Notes: generated by a model not told the origin, from the letters alone. A stretch of DNA of 64,000 bases from Kitasatospora sp. NBC_01246 (GCF_036226505.1 NZ_CP108484.1:2666001-2730000); one strand, 5' to 3'. Shown: positions 27,070 through 35,628, counted from the stretch's first letter. Translations and numbers: made by a program.

Positions 27070-28223
27070 GCCGCCAGGCGGCGGACCTCGGCGACCCAGA
27101 GCGCGGTGAACTCGGCCAGTCCGAGGCCCAGCTCGTCCCGCAGGACGCGGTCCGACTGCTCCTCCCGGCCCGCGCCCGCGCCCGCCGCGCCGACCGCCCG
27201 GTAGTAGCCGACCAGCCGGTCCGGCCCGAAGCGGCGGGCGATCAGGTCGCAGGCCAGCCAGGCCTGCTCGTAGGCCTGGGCGATGCCGTCGGCCCCGGCG
27301 GTGAAGTCCTGGTCGGCGGGGAGCGCCGAGGGCACCCGGCCGGCGGCGACGTCCCGGGCCAGCTCGGGGGCGATCTGCCGGGGCGAGCGGCCGGAGTCCC
27401 GGTAGCCGGTCCAGTCGGCGACGCCCTCGGAGAGCCAGAGCGGCGTCCAGGCCCGGGTGTCGGCCCGGGTCGCCACATGCACGGCCTCGTGGGTGATCAC
27501 CACCTGGCGGCCGAAGTCGCTGAGCCCCCGGTAGGCCCCGGGGTTGACCAGCACCCGGTCGGCCGGGGTGTGCCGGGGGGCGCCGGGCGCCGCGGTGGTG
27601 ACCGCCACCATGCCGGTCCAGCCCGCCGGGTCGGCGTCCAGCAGCCGGCCGAACTGCTCCTCGGTGCCGGGCAGCTCCAGGAGCAGCCGGCCCGGCCAGG
27701 CGGTGCCCCAGAGCGCGGTGACGGCCGGGACGGCCCGGTCGGCCACGGCCGTGAGCTGCGCCGGGTCCGGGCCGTCGGCCAGGCCGAGCACCAGGCAGTG
27801 CGCGCCGACCGCCGCCCGGACGGTCCCGAAGTCCCAGAGCGGCGCCGGCCCGTCCGGGCCGTCCTCGCGTTCGACCCGCCAGCCCCCGCCGGTCCGCCAC
27901 AGCTCCAGCCGGCGCTGGTGGACCACCGGGTAGGCGTCGTAGCCGGTCACCCGGACGGTCAGTTCGGCGGTGGCGGTGAGCTGGTCCGGCCGACCGGCCG
28001 GACCGAGCACGAGGTTGCGGTAGGCCGCCTCCACCGGGGGCGCGGACGGTCCGGCGGTCAGCGTCCGGGCCCGCTCGGCCAGCAGCGCGGCCACCTCGGC
28101 CCGCTGGTCCGCCACCGCGGCCACGGAGGCCGCCGGAGCCGCGCGGGGCAGCGACAGCTGGGCCAGTCCGCCCGCCGCGAGCAGCAGGGCCCCGCGCCGG
28201 GACAGTGCGCGGCAGCGTGTCAC
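27066..28223 (-). CDS. Secreted HEXXH metallopeptidase-like protein
   Basis: Protein of about 385 residues with an N-terminal export signal (RRGALLLAAGGLAQLSLPRA, then an Ala-rich cleavage region; the RR pair could also suit Tat). A central beta-rich region of unknown role is followed by a zinc-peptidase domain: VVITHEAVHVATR (HEXXH) with a downstream Glu in PLWLSEGVADWTGY, the gluzincin layout, and WLACDLIARRFG. It is probably a cell-wall or extracellular protease. GTG 28223 gives a natural signal peptide and lies 32 bases after the upstream NlpC/P60 gene, so the two may be co-transcribed. Confidence 0.85.
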   Translation of the reverse strand: MTRCRALSRRGALLLAAGGLAQLSLPRAAPAASVAAVADQRAEVAALLAERARTLTAGPSAPPVEAAYRNLVLGPAGRPDQLTATAELTVRVTGYDAYPVVHQRRLELWRTGGGWRVEREDGPDGPAPLWDFGTVRAAVGAHCLVLGLADGPDPAQLTAVADRAVPAVTALWGTAWPGRLLLELPGTEEQFGRLLDADPAGWTGMVAVTTAAPGAPRHTPADRVLVNPGAYRGLSDFGRQVVITHEAVHVATRADTRAWTPLWLSEGVADWTGYRDSGRSPRQIAPELARDVAAGRVPSALPADQDFTAGADGIAQAYEQAWLACDLIARRFGPDRLVGYYRAVGAAGAGAGREEQSDRVLRDELGLGLAEFTALWVAEVRRLAA

Positions 28224-28255
28224 GGCGTCGGCGGGAGGGGTCGGGACGGGCCGGC

Positions 28256-29314
28256 TCAGAGCCGGATCACCTCCGCGACGGGCATCGCGTTGACGCTCTC
28301 GTAGCGGACCTTGGCGCCCGGGTAGGGGGCGTGCACGATCACCCCGCCGCCGGCGTACATGCCGACGTGGTGCCTGTCCCGGTAGAAGATCACCAGGTCT
28401 CCCGGTCGCGCGTCGGAGATGCTGACCCGCTGGCCGGCGTACGCCTGGGCCTGCGAGGTGCGCGGCAGGGTCACTCCGGCCTGCCGCCAGCTCCAGTACA
28501 TCAGACCGGAACAGTCGAACGCGCGGGGCCCGGCGGATCCGTACACATAGGGCGAACCGATCATCCGCACGGCGGCGGCCAGCGCGGCCGCGCCGCGTTC
28601 GGAGGCGGGCGGGGCCGTGCCCAGGTCGAGGCGGTCGGTGCCACGGGTGGCCCGCTGCTCGGCCTCGCGGGCGTCCTGGGCCACCATCCGGGCCCGCTCG
28701 CCCGCCCCCAGGCTGTTGAGCAGCCGCTGCGCCTTGGCCAGCCGCTGCTGGATCTGCTGCTTGCTCTCGGCCAGGGCCCGGCGGGTCTCCTCCAGCTCGG
28801 AGAGCTTCATCGAGGCCTCCGACCGGCGCTGGTCGAGCCGGCGCTGACGGGCCACCACCTCGTGCAGCGTCTCGTTCTGCCGCTCGGCGGCCTGGTCCAG
28901 GCTGCGGGCCTTGGAGAGGTAGCCCTCCGGGTCGGTGGAGAGCATCAGCTGGACGGTCTGCGCCATCCCGCCGCCCCGGTACTCGGCGCCGGCCACGGTG
29001 GCGAGGTCGCCGCGGAGCTCGTTGAGCTCGCCCTGGGCGACGGCGACCTGCTGCTGGAGCGTGCCGGTCTCGTGCTGGAGGCGCTGCTGGACGTCCAGTG
29101 CGGCGTTGTACTTCTCCGAGGCCTGCTCGGCCTCGTCGTACAGCTGTTCCACCTGCGCCTTGACGTCCTTGCGGTTCGACGGCCCGTCCGGCGTGCCCGG
29201 GGCGGCCTGGGCGGCACCCCCCGTGGCCACCCCCAGCGCGGTGGTGGCCGCGGCGGTCAGCACCAGCGCACGGGCGAACGCGCCCGGCAGGGGGGAACGG
29301 CGGTGCACGGCCAT
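28256..29314 (-). CDS. Secreted NlpC/P60 (C40) peptidoglycan hydrolase, paralogue A
   Basis: Secreted protein of 352 residues. A signal peptide (ALVLTAAATTALGVATGGAA) is followed by a long coiled coil (about 40-220: VKAQVEQLYDEAEQASEKY, LDQAAERQNETL) and a C-terminal NlpC/P60 domain with catalytic Cys in AFDCSGLMYWSW, His in RHHVGMYAGGG and the third polar residue in VIVHAPYPGA. It should cleave stem-peptide bonds in peptidoglycan. It is the most divergent of three tandem paralogues and has its own promoter at 29395-29424. The metallopeptidase gene follows 32 bases downstream. Confidence 0.93.
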   Translation of the reverse strand: MAVHRRSPLPGAFARALVLTAAATTALGVATGGAAQAAPGTPDGPSNRKDVKAQVEQLYDEAEQASEKYNAALDVQQRLQHETGTLQQQVAVAQGELNELRGDLATVAGAEYRGGGMAQTVQLMLSTDPEGYLSKARSLDQAAERQNETLHEVVARQRRLDQRRSEASMKLSELEETRRALAESKQQIQQRLAKAQRLLNSLGAGERARMVAQDAREAEQRATRGTDRLDLGTAPPASERGAAALAAAVRMIGSPYVYGSAGPRAFDCSGLMYWSWRQAGVTLPRTSQAQAYAGQRVSISDARPGDLVIFYRDRHHVGMYAGGGVIVHAPYPGAKVRYESVNAMPVAEVIRL

Positions 29315-29394
29315 ACGACGGTAACTCCGATCCTGCGACCCGGCCCCGCCGCCGCACCGGTGCGGGCGGCCGTCGAGCGGGAGTCCGGTGGCAG

Positions 29395-29424
29395 ACGTTA
29401 GCGAGTCCGGGCGAGCGAGTCCAA
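29395..29424 (-). promoter_or_regulatory. Promoter of NlpC/P60 paralogue A
   Basis: On the minus strand TTGGAC (29424-29419) and TAACGT (29400-29395) are separated by 18 bases, giving a leader of about 75 bases. No riboswitch fold is recognisable in that leader. Confidence 0.6.
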
Positions 29425-29487
29425 ACCCCTCCCAACCCGAATATTTGACCCGCAATCGGACATCAGCACGGTCCGGCACGAAAGCCG

Positions 29488-29522
29488 CAGGCCCGGCCTC
29501 CCGCGAGGGGAGACCGGGCCTG
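29488..29522 (-). terminator. Terminator after NlpC/P60 paralogue B
   Basis: Stem CAGGCCCGG (29488-29496) / CCGGGCCTG (29514-29522), with CCTCCC/GGGGAG pairing inside, 18 bases after the gene. Confidence 0.75.
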
Positions 29523-29539
29523 TGGGAGCAGACGTCGGA

Positions 29540-30694
29540 TCAGACGCGCACGATGGCCGAGATCGGCAGCATGCTGGCGGTCTCGTACCGGACGTTCGCG
29601 CCGGGCTTCGGCGCGTGGATGACCTGGCCGCCGCCGACGTAGAGCGCGACGTGGCTGCGGTCCGCACGGTAGATGATCAGGTCGCCGGGCTGGGCGTTGG
29701 CGATGTTGGTGCCCACGTTGGTGCCGGCGGTGGCCTGGGACTGCGAGGTGCGCGGCAGCGACACGTCCGCCTGGGCGTAGGCCCAGCTGGTCAGGCCGGA
29801 GCAGTCGAAGGAGCTCGGACCGGCCGCGCCGTAGACGTACGGGGCACCCAGCTTGCTCTCCGCGGCGGCGATCGCGGCGGCGGCGCGCGAGCCGTTGGCG
29901 GCGGGCGCGGACGGCGCGGCGGCCGCGGCGGCGGGCTTGGCGGCCGGCGACGACGGGGCGGGCAGCTGGTCGCGGGTGTTGTCGCGGGAGGCGCGGTCGG
30001 CGTCCGCCTTGGCCTTGGCCTCGGCCTTGGCGGCGTCCGCCTTGGCCTTCGCCTCGGCGGCGGCCTTCTCCTCGGCCGCGCGCATCGCCTGGCGCTCCTG
30101 CTCGGACAGCGAGTTGTACAGGTCCTGGGCCTTGGCCAGCTTGCCCTGGACCTCCTCCTTGGAGGCCTTCAGCTGCTGGGTGGTGGCTTCGAGCTCGCCG
30201 AGCTTGCCCTGGGCCTCGTTGCGGTCCTGGTCGAGCCTGCGCTGCTGCTCCTGGAGGTCCTTCAGCGCACCGGACTGCGTGCTGCCGGCCTGGTTGATGG
30301 CGCCGGCCTGGCTGAGGAAGCTGTCCGGGCTGGACGAGAGCATCAGCTGCACGGTCGGCGATATGCCGCCGTTGCGGTACTGCTCGCCGGCGATCTCGGC
30401 GAGACCGCCCTGGGCCTCGGTCACCGCGGCCTGCTGACGGGCCACCTTGTCCTGCAGCTCACCGACCTGCTTCTGCAGCTCCTGCTGCTTGGCCTGGGCG
30501 CCGTTGAGCTTCTCGGTGGCCTGCTCGGCCTGCTCGTTGAGCTGGTCGATCTGCTCCTTGACCTGATCCTTGGTCGGCGTCGGGTCGGCGTGGGCGCCGG
30601 ACTGCGCGGAGAGCGCGACCGCCGCGGCGGCGACACCGGTCAGAATCGAGACCCGGGCGCGGCCGGCGGGCTTGGGACGACGATGGGACGCCAC
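29540..30694 (-). CDS. Secreted NlpC/P60 (C40) peptidoglycan hydrolase, paralogue B
   Basis: Secreted protein of 384 residues. It has a signal peptide (SILTGVAAAAVALSAQSGAHA), a coiled coil (about 40-200), a very Ala/Lys-rich linker (AAAEAKAKADAAKAEAKAKA) and a C-terminal C40 domain with FDCSGLTSWAY (Cys), RSHVALYVGGG (His) and VIHAPKPGA. The start is GTG 30694 after GAAGGAG. It is preceded by a c-di-AMP riboswitch, so hydrolase output falls when the messenger is high. The order of three paralogues corresponds to SCO2135-SCO2137, from memory, and to RipC (Rv2190c) in mycobacteria. Confidence 0.95.
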   Translation of the reverse strand: MASHRRPKPAGRARVSILTGVAAAAVALSAQSGAHADPTPTKDQVKEQIDQLNEQAEQATEKLNGAQAKQQELQKQVGELQDKVARQQAAVTEAQGGLAEIAGEQYRNGGISPTVQLMLSSSPDSFLSQAGAINQAGSTQSGALKDLQEQQRRLDQDRNEAQGKLGELEATTQQLKASKEEVQGKLAKAQDLYNSLSEQERQAMRAAEEKAAAEAKAKADAAKAEAKAKADADRASRDNTRDQLPAPSSPAAKPAAAAAAPSAPAANGSRAAAAIAAAESKLGAPYVYGAAGPSSFDCSGLTSWAYAQADVSLPRTSQSQATAGTNVGTNIANAQPGDLIIYRADRSHVALYVGGGQVIHAPKPGANVRYETASMLPISAIVRV

Positions 30695-30714
30695 GAAGGC
30701 GGACTCCTTCTTCC

Positions 30715-30865
30715 TACGTCCGCCTACCGGGTGAGCTGACGGGTTCGGGCCGGAAGCGTGCCCTACGACGCCTCACCGACCGCACGACGGTCGACCTGGC
30801 GCCGATTCACCCCGGAGGAACATGGTTCCCCGGCTCCGTTCCACAGCGCCCCCGACTACTGGACT
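30715..30865 (-). promoter_or_regulatory. c-di-AMP (ydaO/yuaA) riboswitch
   Basis: Read on the minus strand the leader shows the ydaO-type blocks in order: CGGAGCCGGGGAACCA, CCTCCGGGGTGAATCGGC (around 30818-30801), then CCCGAACCCGTCAGCTCACC and CGGTAGGCGG (30745-30719). The CCGTCAGCT...GGTAGGCG block is the clearest signature. In Streptomyces this class precedes rpfA and other cell-wall lytic genes and is an OFF switch. Ends are approximate. Confidence 0.92.
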
Positions 30866-30967
30866 CCCCGACGGGCAGATGCTCTGCCCCGCTGCTTCAC
30901 GAACTCGGCGGTAAACCTCCGCCGCCACCCCTGCTGGGTGATCGACTGTGCGGTGGTTCGAGGCATG

Positions 30968-30997
30968 ACCCTAGTAACAGAACCGTGATCCGTTCAA
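30968..30997 (-). promoter_or_regulatory. Promoter of the riboswitch-controlled hydrolase
   Basis: Minus-strand TTGAAC (30997-30992), 18 bases, TAGGGT (30973-30968): a good housekeeping promoter giving a leader of about 270 bases that contains the riboswitch. Confidence 0.7.
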
Positions 30998-31112
30998 ATC
31001 CTTGTCAGAAAAATGCCGGAAGAATATCCAAGTTCATTTGTGAATATGACCGGGTGTGATCACGCGCCCACATGGAGCTGATCGTTTGTCATGATGCGGC
31101 CGCAGACACCGA

Positions 31113-31138
31113 CGCCACCCCCGGTTCCGGGGGTGGCG
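31113..31138 (-). terminator. Terminator after NlpC/P60 paralogue C
   Basis: Perfect 12-base stem CGCCACCCCCGG / CCGGGGGTGGCG with a TT loop, 44 bases after the gene. Confidence 0.75.
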
Positions 31139-31181
31139 CGGATCACAGGGCCGGATCCCGGCCCGTGGGCATGTCGGTCCG

Positions 31182-32225
31182 TCAGACCCGGCGGATCGCG
31201 TTGATCGGCATCGCGTCGGCCTTCATCACCTTCACCACGTCACCGGTGTGCGGCGCGTGGACCACCATCCCGTTGCCGATGTACATCCCGACGTGGCTGC
31301 GGTCCGGGCGGTAGATGATGAGGTCGCCCGGCTGGGCGTCGGCCAGCGAGGCCACCTTCGAGCCGTAGTTGGCCTGCGCCTGCGAGGTGCGCGGCAGCGA
31401 GACGCCGGCCTTCGCGTACGACCAGACCATCAGACCGGAGCAGTCGAAGGAGTTCGGGCCGACCGCGCTCCAGACGTACGGCGAACCCTGCTTGCTCATC
31501 GCGTTGGCGACGGCCTGCCCGGCGAAGCCGCTGCCCTGCGGGAGGCTGCTCAGGTCGGTGCGCTCGCTGCCGCGCGAGGCCCGGTCGGCCTGCTGCTGGG
31601 CGGCCTTCAGCGCGGCCCGGTCGGCGGCGCTGAGCGAGTTCAGCAGGTCCTGGGCTTCCTTGAGCTTCTTGTTGACCTCGGCCTTGGACTGGTTCAGGTC
31701 CTTGGTCGTGCTGTCCAGCGAGGCGAGGACGGCGGCCGCCTCGGCCTTCTGCTGGTCCAGCCGGCGCTGCTGGTCCTGCAGGCCCTTGAGCGCCTCGGTC
31801 TGGCTGGAGCTGGCCTGCTGGACGCTGGCGGCCTTGTCCAGGTAGCCGGACGGGTCGGAGGCGAGCATCAGCTGGACGGACGGGTCGATGCCGCCGGTCC
31901 GGTACTGCTCGGCCGCCACCTCGGCCAGCCCGCCCTGAAGCTGGGTCATCTGGTCCTGGCCGCGAGCCACCTGGTCCTGGAGCTGGTCCGCCTGCTTGCG
32001 CAGCTGGTCCGCCCGCTCCTTGGCACCGTTGAACTTCTCGGTGGCCTGCTCGGCCTCCTCCTGCAGCTGGTCGACCTGCGCCTTCACGTCCTCCTTCTTG
32101 GGGGACGGGCTGGGCGCGGCGTGGGCGCTGACCTGGGCCGAGAGGGCGACCGCGGTCGCAGCGGCAGCGGTCAGCACGGTGACCCGTGCACGGCTCGACT
32201 GCTTGGGACGGCGGTGGGTGGCCAA
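31182..32225 (-). CDS. Secreted NlpC/P60 (C40) peptidoglycan hydrolase, paralogue C
   Basis: Secreted protein of 347 residues with the same plan as paralogue B: signal peptide (TVLTAAAATAVALSAQVSA), coiled coil (EDVKAQVDQLQEEAEQATEK onward) and C40 domain with FDCSGLMVWSYAKAG, RSHVGMYIGNG and VVHAPHTGD. The TTG start at 32225 is set by AAGGAG nine bases upstream and by alignment of LATHRRPK with the start of paralogue B. Upstream there is a TAGGGT -10 candidate (32300-32295) identical to that of paralogue B, but no riboswitch in the shorter leader. The two are clearly recent duplicates. Confidence 0.94.
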   Translation of the reverse strand: MATHRRPKQSSRARVTVLTAAAATAVALSAQVSAHAAPSPSPKKEDVKAQVDQLQEEAEQATEKFNGAKERADQLRKQADQLQDQVARGQDQMTQLQGGLAEVAAEQYRTGGIDPSVQLMLASDPSGYLDKAASVQQASSSQTEALKGLQDQQRRLDQQKAEAAAVLASLDSTTKDLNQSKAEVNKKLKEAQDLLNSLSAADRAALKAAQQQADRASRGSERTDLSSLPQGSGFAGQAVANAMSKQGSPYVWSAVGPNSFDCSGLMVWSYAKAGVSLPRTSQAQANYGSKVASLADAQPGDLIIYRPDRSHVGMYIGNGMVVHAPHTGDVVKVMKADAMPINAIRRV

Positions 32226-32437
32226 GTGACCGGCTCCTTCTTCCAACGGACTCACCCGAACGAGTGAGAATCCGGAAAATAGGTTTGACGCCAGACCCTA
32301 GTGAAGATCCACGCTTTGCGCCACTCCCCCGATGGCGTGAACTCCCGCCCCCCGCCATGACTTCACGGGATCCACACATCCCCGCAAACCGGGCGCTGAC
32401 CAGGCGTCATCTCCTGCCGGCCGGCCCCCGGCCGAGG

Positions 32438-33922
32438 TCAGGGCCGGGCCAGTCGGTTCAGCAGCAGCACCGAGGCTACAGGGCGCGCGCCCGCCTTCCG
32501 CACGCCCTCCGCGACCTCCCGGTCGGTGGAGACCACCACCACCGGCCGGCCCTGCGGCTCGGCCCGCACCAGGCGGCGGATCAGTTCGTCGGCGGTCTCC
32601 CCGGTCCGGCTGAACCGCACCCGGACCCCGCGCGGCGGCGCCAGGATCACCGGCACGTCGAGGTCCTGGCCGTCGAACACGCAGGTCACCTCCGCCTGCG
32701 TGCGCTGGGCCAGCATCGCCAGCCCGCCCAGCAGCCGGATCCGCTGCTGCTCCAGCGGGAGCGCCGGGTAGCCGGTCTTGGTCACGTTGTAGCCGTCCAC
32801 CACCAGGTGGACCTGCGGGATCGCCAGCAGCTGGTCCAGCAGCGCCGGGTCGTCCTCGGCCAGCCCGCGCCGCGCCACGTCGTGCGGCGAGGCCGAACCC
32901 GGCACCACCGCCTCGACCAGGTCGGCCGGGCGGATCTGGGAGACCGGCAGGGCCAGCTCCCGCTGGAGCCCCTGCGCCGACTGCAGCACGGTGTCCAGCA
33001 GCAGCCGCAGCCGCATGTCCTCGACGCTGCGCCCCTCGCGGGCCGAACGGCGGCCCTGCTCGGCGGCGTTCTCCAGCTCGGAGATCCGGTGCCGCAGCCG
33101 CCGCGCCTCGCTCTCGGCGGCGCCGCGCTCGACGCCCGTCTGCGCCTTCAGGGCCTCCAGCTCCCCGGTGACCCGGCGCGTCTCGGCCTGGGCCCGCCGG
33201 GTGTCGCTCTCCAGCGAACGCACCTTCTTGCGCAGCGACTCCACCTCCTTGCGGACGTCCTCCGACTCGGCCCGCTGCCGGTCCAGGTCCGCCCGGGCGG
33301 CGGCGCGCACCTCGGCCAGCTCCGCCTGCAGCTTCTCGGCCAGCCGGGCCGCCTCGGCCGCCGCGCCCTCGGCGCCGGCCCGCTCGGCCTCCTCGCCGGC
33401 CTCGACGACCAGGCGGCTCCAGCCCGCCGACCGGACCAGGTAGGCGGCGGCCGCCACGTCCATCGGATCGGCGGCGCCCGGCACTGTGCCCGACTCCAGC
33501 GCCCGGACCAGGTCCGGCTGCCCGAGCCGCAGCCGCTCCGCTATCCGTACCCGGAACGCCGGCTCGGACTCCAGCGCCGCGGCGAGCGCGGTGGCGGCGT
33601 ACTTGGCCCGGCGCGCCGGGGTGAACTTGGCGTACGGGCGCAGCGTCTGCGGCAGCTCCGCGACCGGCAGCCCCCCGAGCGCGTCGGCGGCGAGGCCCAC
33701 CACACGCCGGCGCACCCCCTCGGGCAGCGGCCGGTCGAGCTTCTCGGCCGCGCGGGCTGCCGCCGGCTCCTCACCGCCGGAGCCGCCGGCCTCCTCGCCG
33801 TCGACCTCCTCGGCGGGGGCGCCGGTGCCGGGCGCGGCGGCCTCGACCGCGTCCGGCGCCTGCGCGTCCACAGCGGGCTGCCGCCCCTGCGGCCCGGCGG
33901 GCTCCTGCGCTGCGTCCACCAC
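32438..33922 (-). CDS. NYN-domain (PIN-like) RNase-type protein with coiled coil
   Basis: Protein of about 494 residues. An acidic low-complexity N-terminus leads to a conserved helical block (LPEGVRRRVVGLAADALGG, FTPARRAKYAATALAAAL), a long coiled coil (about 170-300: ESLRKKVRSLESDTRRAQAE) and a C-terminal NYN domain (HLVVDGYNVTKTGYP, VTCVFDGQDLDVP, VVVVSTDREVAEGVRKAGA) with the acidic residues of a PIN-like nuclease. It probably processes or degrades RNA. GTG 33922 has GGAG eight bases upstream; GTG 33982 is an alternative. Homologues lie at this position in other Streptomyces. Confidence 0.85.
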   Translation of the reverse strand: MVDAAQEPAGPQGRQPAVDAQAPDAVEAAAPGTGAPAEEVDGEEAGGSGGEEPAAARAAEKLDRPLPEGVRRRVVGLAADALGGLPVAELPQTLRPYAKFTPARRAKYAATALAAALESEPAFRVRIAERLRLGQPDLVRALESGTVPGAADPMDVAAAAYLVRSAGWSRLVVEAGEEAERAGAEGAAAEAARLAEKLQAELAEVRAAARADLDRQRAESEDVRKEVESLRKKVRSLESDTRRAQAETRRVTGELEALKAQTGVERGAAESEARRLRHRISELENAAEQGRRSAREGRSVEDMRLRLLLDTVLQSAQGLQRELALPVSQIRPADLVEAVVPGSASPHDVARRGLAEDDPALLDQLLAIPQVHLVVDGYNVTKTGYPALPLEQQRIRLLGGLAMLAQRTQAEVTCVFDGQDLDVPVILAPPRGVRVRFSRTGETADELIRRLVRAEPQGRPVVVVSTDREVAEGVRKAGARPVASVLLLNRLARP

Positions 33923-34058
33923 GTCCTCGGCTCCGATCCTCGCCAGCGGGGTACGGCCGTCGGCCGTACCCCTGGTCGTCACGCTCCGTGCGCTCTGTCT
34001 GTATTGTCCCGCGCGGCGGACGGCAGTGCCGCGCACCGTCCACCGCGCGGGGCGGGCA

Positions 34059-34310
34059 TCAAGCCTGCTCGGCGGCCTCGGCGCCCGGACGGGCCACCAG
34101 TTCGACCTGGTCCACCGCGTTGCACCAGCGGCAGCGCACCGACTCGATGGTCTCGCTGTGCACCTCGGTCTCCTCCACCTTGGACTCGCCGGCCAGGTCG
34201 AAGTGCAGGAACTCGGTCACCCGGGCGGTACGGGTGACGTCGAAGCGGGTCAGGTTGCCGCACAGGGTGCAGCGCCAACGCGTCTCTGCGGTCAGGGCGG
34301 GGACGGTCAT
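34059..34310 (-). CDS. Small zinc-ribbon protein
   Basis: Conserved 83-residue protein with two Cys pairs, RCTLCGNLTRFDV and VRCRWCNAVDQVELV, forming a probable zinc ribbon around a beta-hairpin. The N-terminus is MTVPALTAETRW. Function is unknown; the size and fold suit a nucleic-acid or protein-binding adaptor. ATG 34310 has weak upstream purines (GAGAGGACCCCCG). It is upstream of the NYN-domain nuclease on the same strand, separated by about 135 bases, so joint action on RNA is possible but speculative. Confidence 0.8.
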   Translation of the reverse strand: MTVPALTAETRWRCTLCGNLTRFDVTRTARVTEFLHFDLAGESKVEETEVHSETIESVRCRWCNAVDQVELVARPGAEAAEQA

Positions 34311-34512
34311 CGGGGGTCCTCTCGGGTGGTCCCTGGGTGGGCTCAGGCGCTCCCCCCGGAGCCCCGGCATCGGCGGCGGGAGGCGGGATTGCCCGCCCCA
34401 AGCCTATTGCCTGGGGCAACCACCCCGGCCACCGGTCACGGCGATCGCGGGGGTGCTCCACCTGCCGTACAGCGCGGTGTCGCCCGGGCCGGACGGAGGG
34501 ATGCTTGGTCGC

Positions 34513-35295
34513 ATGGCGATCCCGGTCCTCGACCACACCGGCGCGCGGGACGGCCCCCCGGCCGCGCCCGTCCCGGCCGTCAGCTACGCGCTGATCGCGC
34601 TGAACGTGCTGGTCTTCCTGCTCGGCCCGGCGGCCGGGCTCAACCCGCTGTACGGCCGCGGGCAGGACCGGGTCTGCGCGGAGCAGCGGTACGAGCAGCG
34701 CTGGGGCGCCGTCCCGGCCGAACTGCTGGCCGGACGGCCGCTGAGCGCCGAACAGGTGGCCGAGGCCCCCGACCCGGTGCCGGGCTGCCCGGCCGCCCCG
34801 ACCCCCGGCAAGCACCCGGCGATGTCCGTCCTCAGCGGGCTCTTCGTCCACGCCGGCTGGCTGCACCTGCTGGGCAACCTGCTCTTCCTCCAGGTCTTCG
34901 GCCCCACCGTGGAGGCCCGCTTCGGCCGGGCCCGGTTCGCGCTCTTCTACCTGGCGGCAGGCTCGCTGGCCACCTACGGCTTCGCGCTGGCCGAGGCGCA
35001 CTCGGCGGACTACACCCGGGTCCTGATCGGCGCCTCGGGGGCGATCGCCGGCGTGCTCGGCGCCTACCTGAGGCTGCACCCGCGGGCCCGGGTGACCACG
35101 CTCGTCCCGCTGCTGCTCTTCCTGCCCCTGCGGTTCCCGGCCTGGCTGGTGCTCGGCCTCTGGTTCGCGCTCCAGTGGTGGTCGGTGCACTCGGCGGGGC
35201 CGGGCGTCGCCTACCTGGTCCACGTGATCGGCTTCTCGGCGGGGTTCCTGTACGCCTGCACGCTGGCCACCCGCCCCTCGCGACGGCCCCGCTGA
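34513..35295 (+). CDS. Rhomboid-family intramembrane serine protease
   Basis: Membrane protease of 260 residues with six predicted helices. The first helix (VSYALIALNVLVFLLG) is followed by a long external loop of about 60 residues containing two Cys. Next come the HAGWLHLLGNLLFLQVFG helix (HxxxxHxxxN type), catalytic Ser in IGASGAIAGVLGAYL and catalytic His in YLVHVIGFSAGF. It cleaves membrane proteins within or near the bilayer. ATG 34513 has GGAGGG twelve bases upstream; ATG 34501 is too close to it. The substrate is unknown. Confidence 0.92.
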   Translation: MAIPVLDHTGARDGPPAAPVPAVSYALIALNVLVFLLGPAAGLNPLYGRGQDRVCAEQRYEQRWGAVPAELLAGRPLSAEQVAEAPDPVPGCPAAPTPGKHPAMSVLSGLFVHAGWLHLLGNLLFLQVFGPTVEARFGRARFALFYLAAGSLATYGFALAEAHSADYTRVLIGASGAIAGVLGAYLRLHPRARVTTLVPLLLFLPLRFPAWLVLGLWFALQWWSVHSAGPGVAYLVHVIGFSAGFLYACTLATRPSRRPR

Positions 35296-35336
35296 CGCCC
35301 GATACCCTGGCGGCACCTCACAAAGGAGCCCGAACA

Positions 35337-35618
35337 GTGATCACCGCCATCGTCCTGATCAAGACCAGCGTCGACCGCATCCCGGAGATCGCCGAGGCGA
35401 TCGCGGCCATCGAGGGCGTCAGCGAGGTCTACTCGGTCACCGGCGGCTACGACCTGGTGGCGATGGTGCGGGTGCGCCGGCACGACGACCTGGCCGAGGT
35501 GATCCCCGGCCGGCTGAACAAGGTCCCGGGCGTGGCCCACACCGAGACCCAGATCGCCTTCCGCACCTACTCCCAGCACGACCTGGAGACCGCCTTCGCG
35601 CTCGGCCTGGGCGAGTAG
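35337..35618 (+). CDS. Stand-alone Lrp/AsnC ligand-binding (RAM) domain protein
   Basis: Protein of 93 residues that is only the effector-binding half of an Lrp/AsnC regulator (VITAIVLIKTSVDRIPEIAE, VYSVTGGYDLVAMVRV, HTETQIAFRTYS); there is no helix-turn-helix. Such proteins form rings and bind amino acids, and may modulate full-length Lrp proteins. GTG 35337 follows AAAGGAG. It is convergent with the SAM-IV-controlled aminotransferase (ten bases between stops) and close to trpD, a setting that suggests an amino-acid link (inference). Confidence 0.9.
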   Translation: MITAIVLIKTSVDRIPEIAEAIAAIEGVSEVYSVTGGYDLVAMVRVRRHDDLAEVIPGRLNKVPGVAHTETQIAFRTYSQHDLETAFALGLGE

Positions 35619-35628
35619 CCTCCCCCGT

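Noticed and set aside
25614..28304. Frames of 740-896 codons across GT87 and the metallopeptidase
   Set aside because: Composition-driven shadows; GT87 membrane helices and the HEXXH peptidase lie in other frames.
30758..30988. 76-codon plus-strand frame in the riboswitch region
   Set aside because: It lies wholly within the c-di-AMP riboswitch leader on the opposite strand and has mixed codon bias.
33979..35316. 445-codon minus-strand frame over the rhomboid gene
   Set aside because: Antisense shadow; the rhomboid catalytic motifs are on the plus strand.
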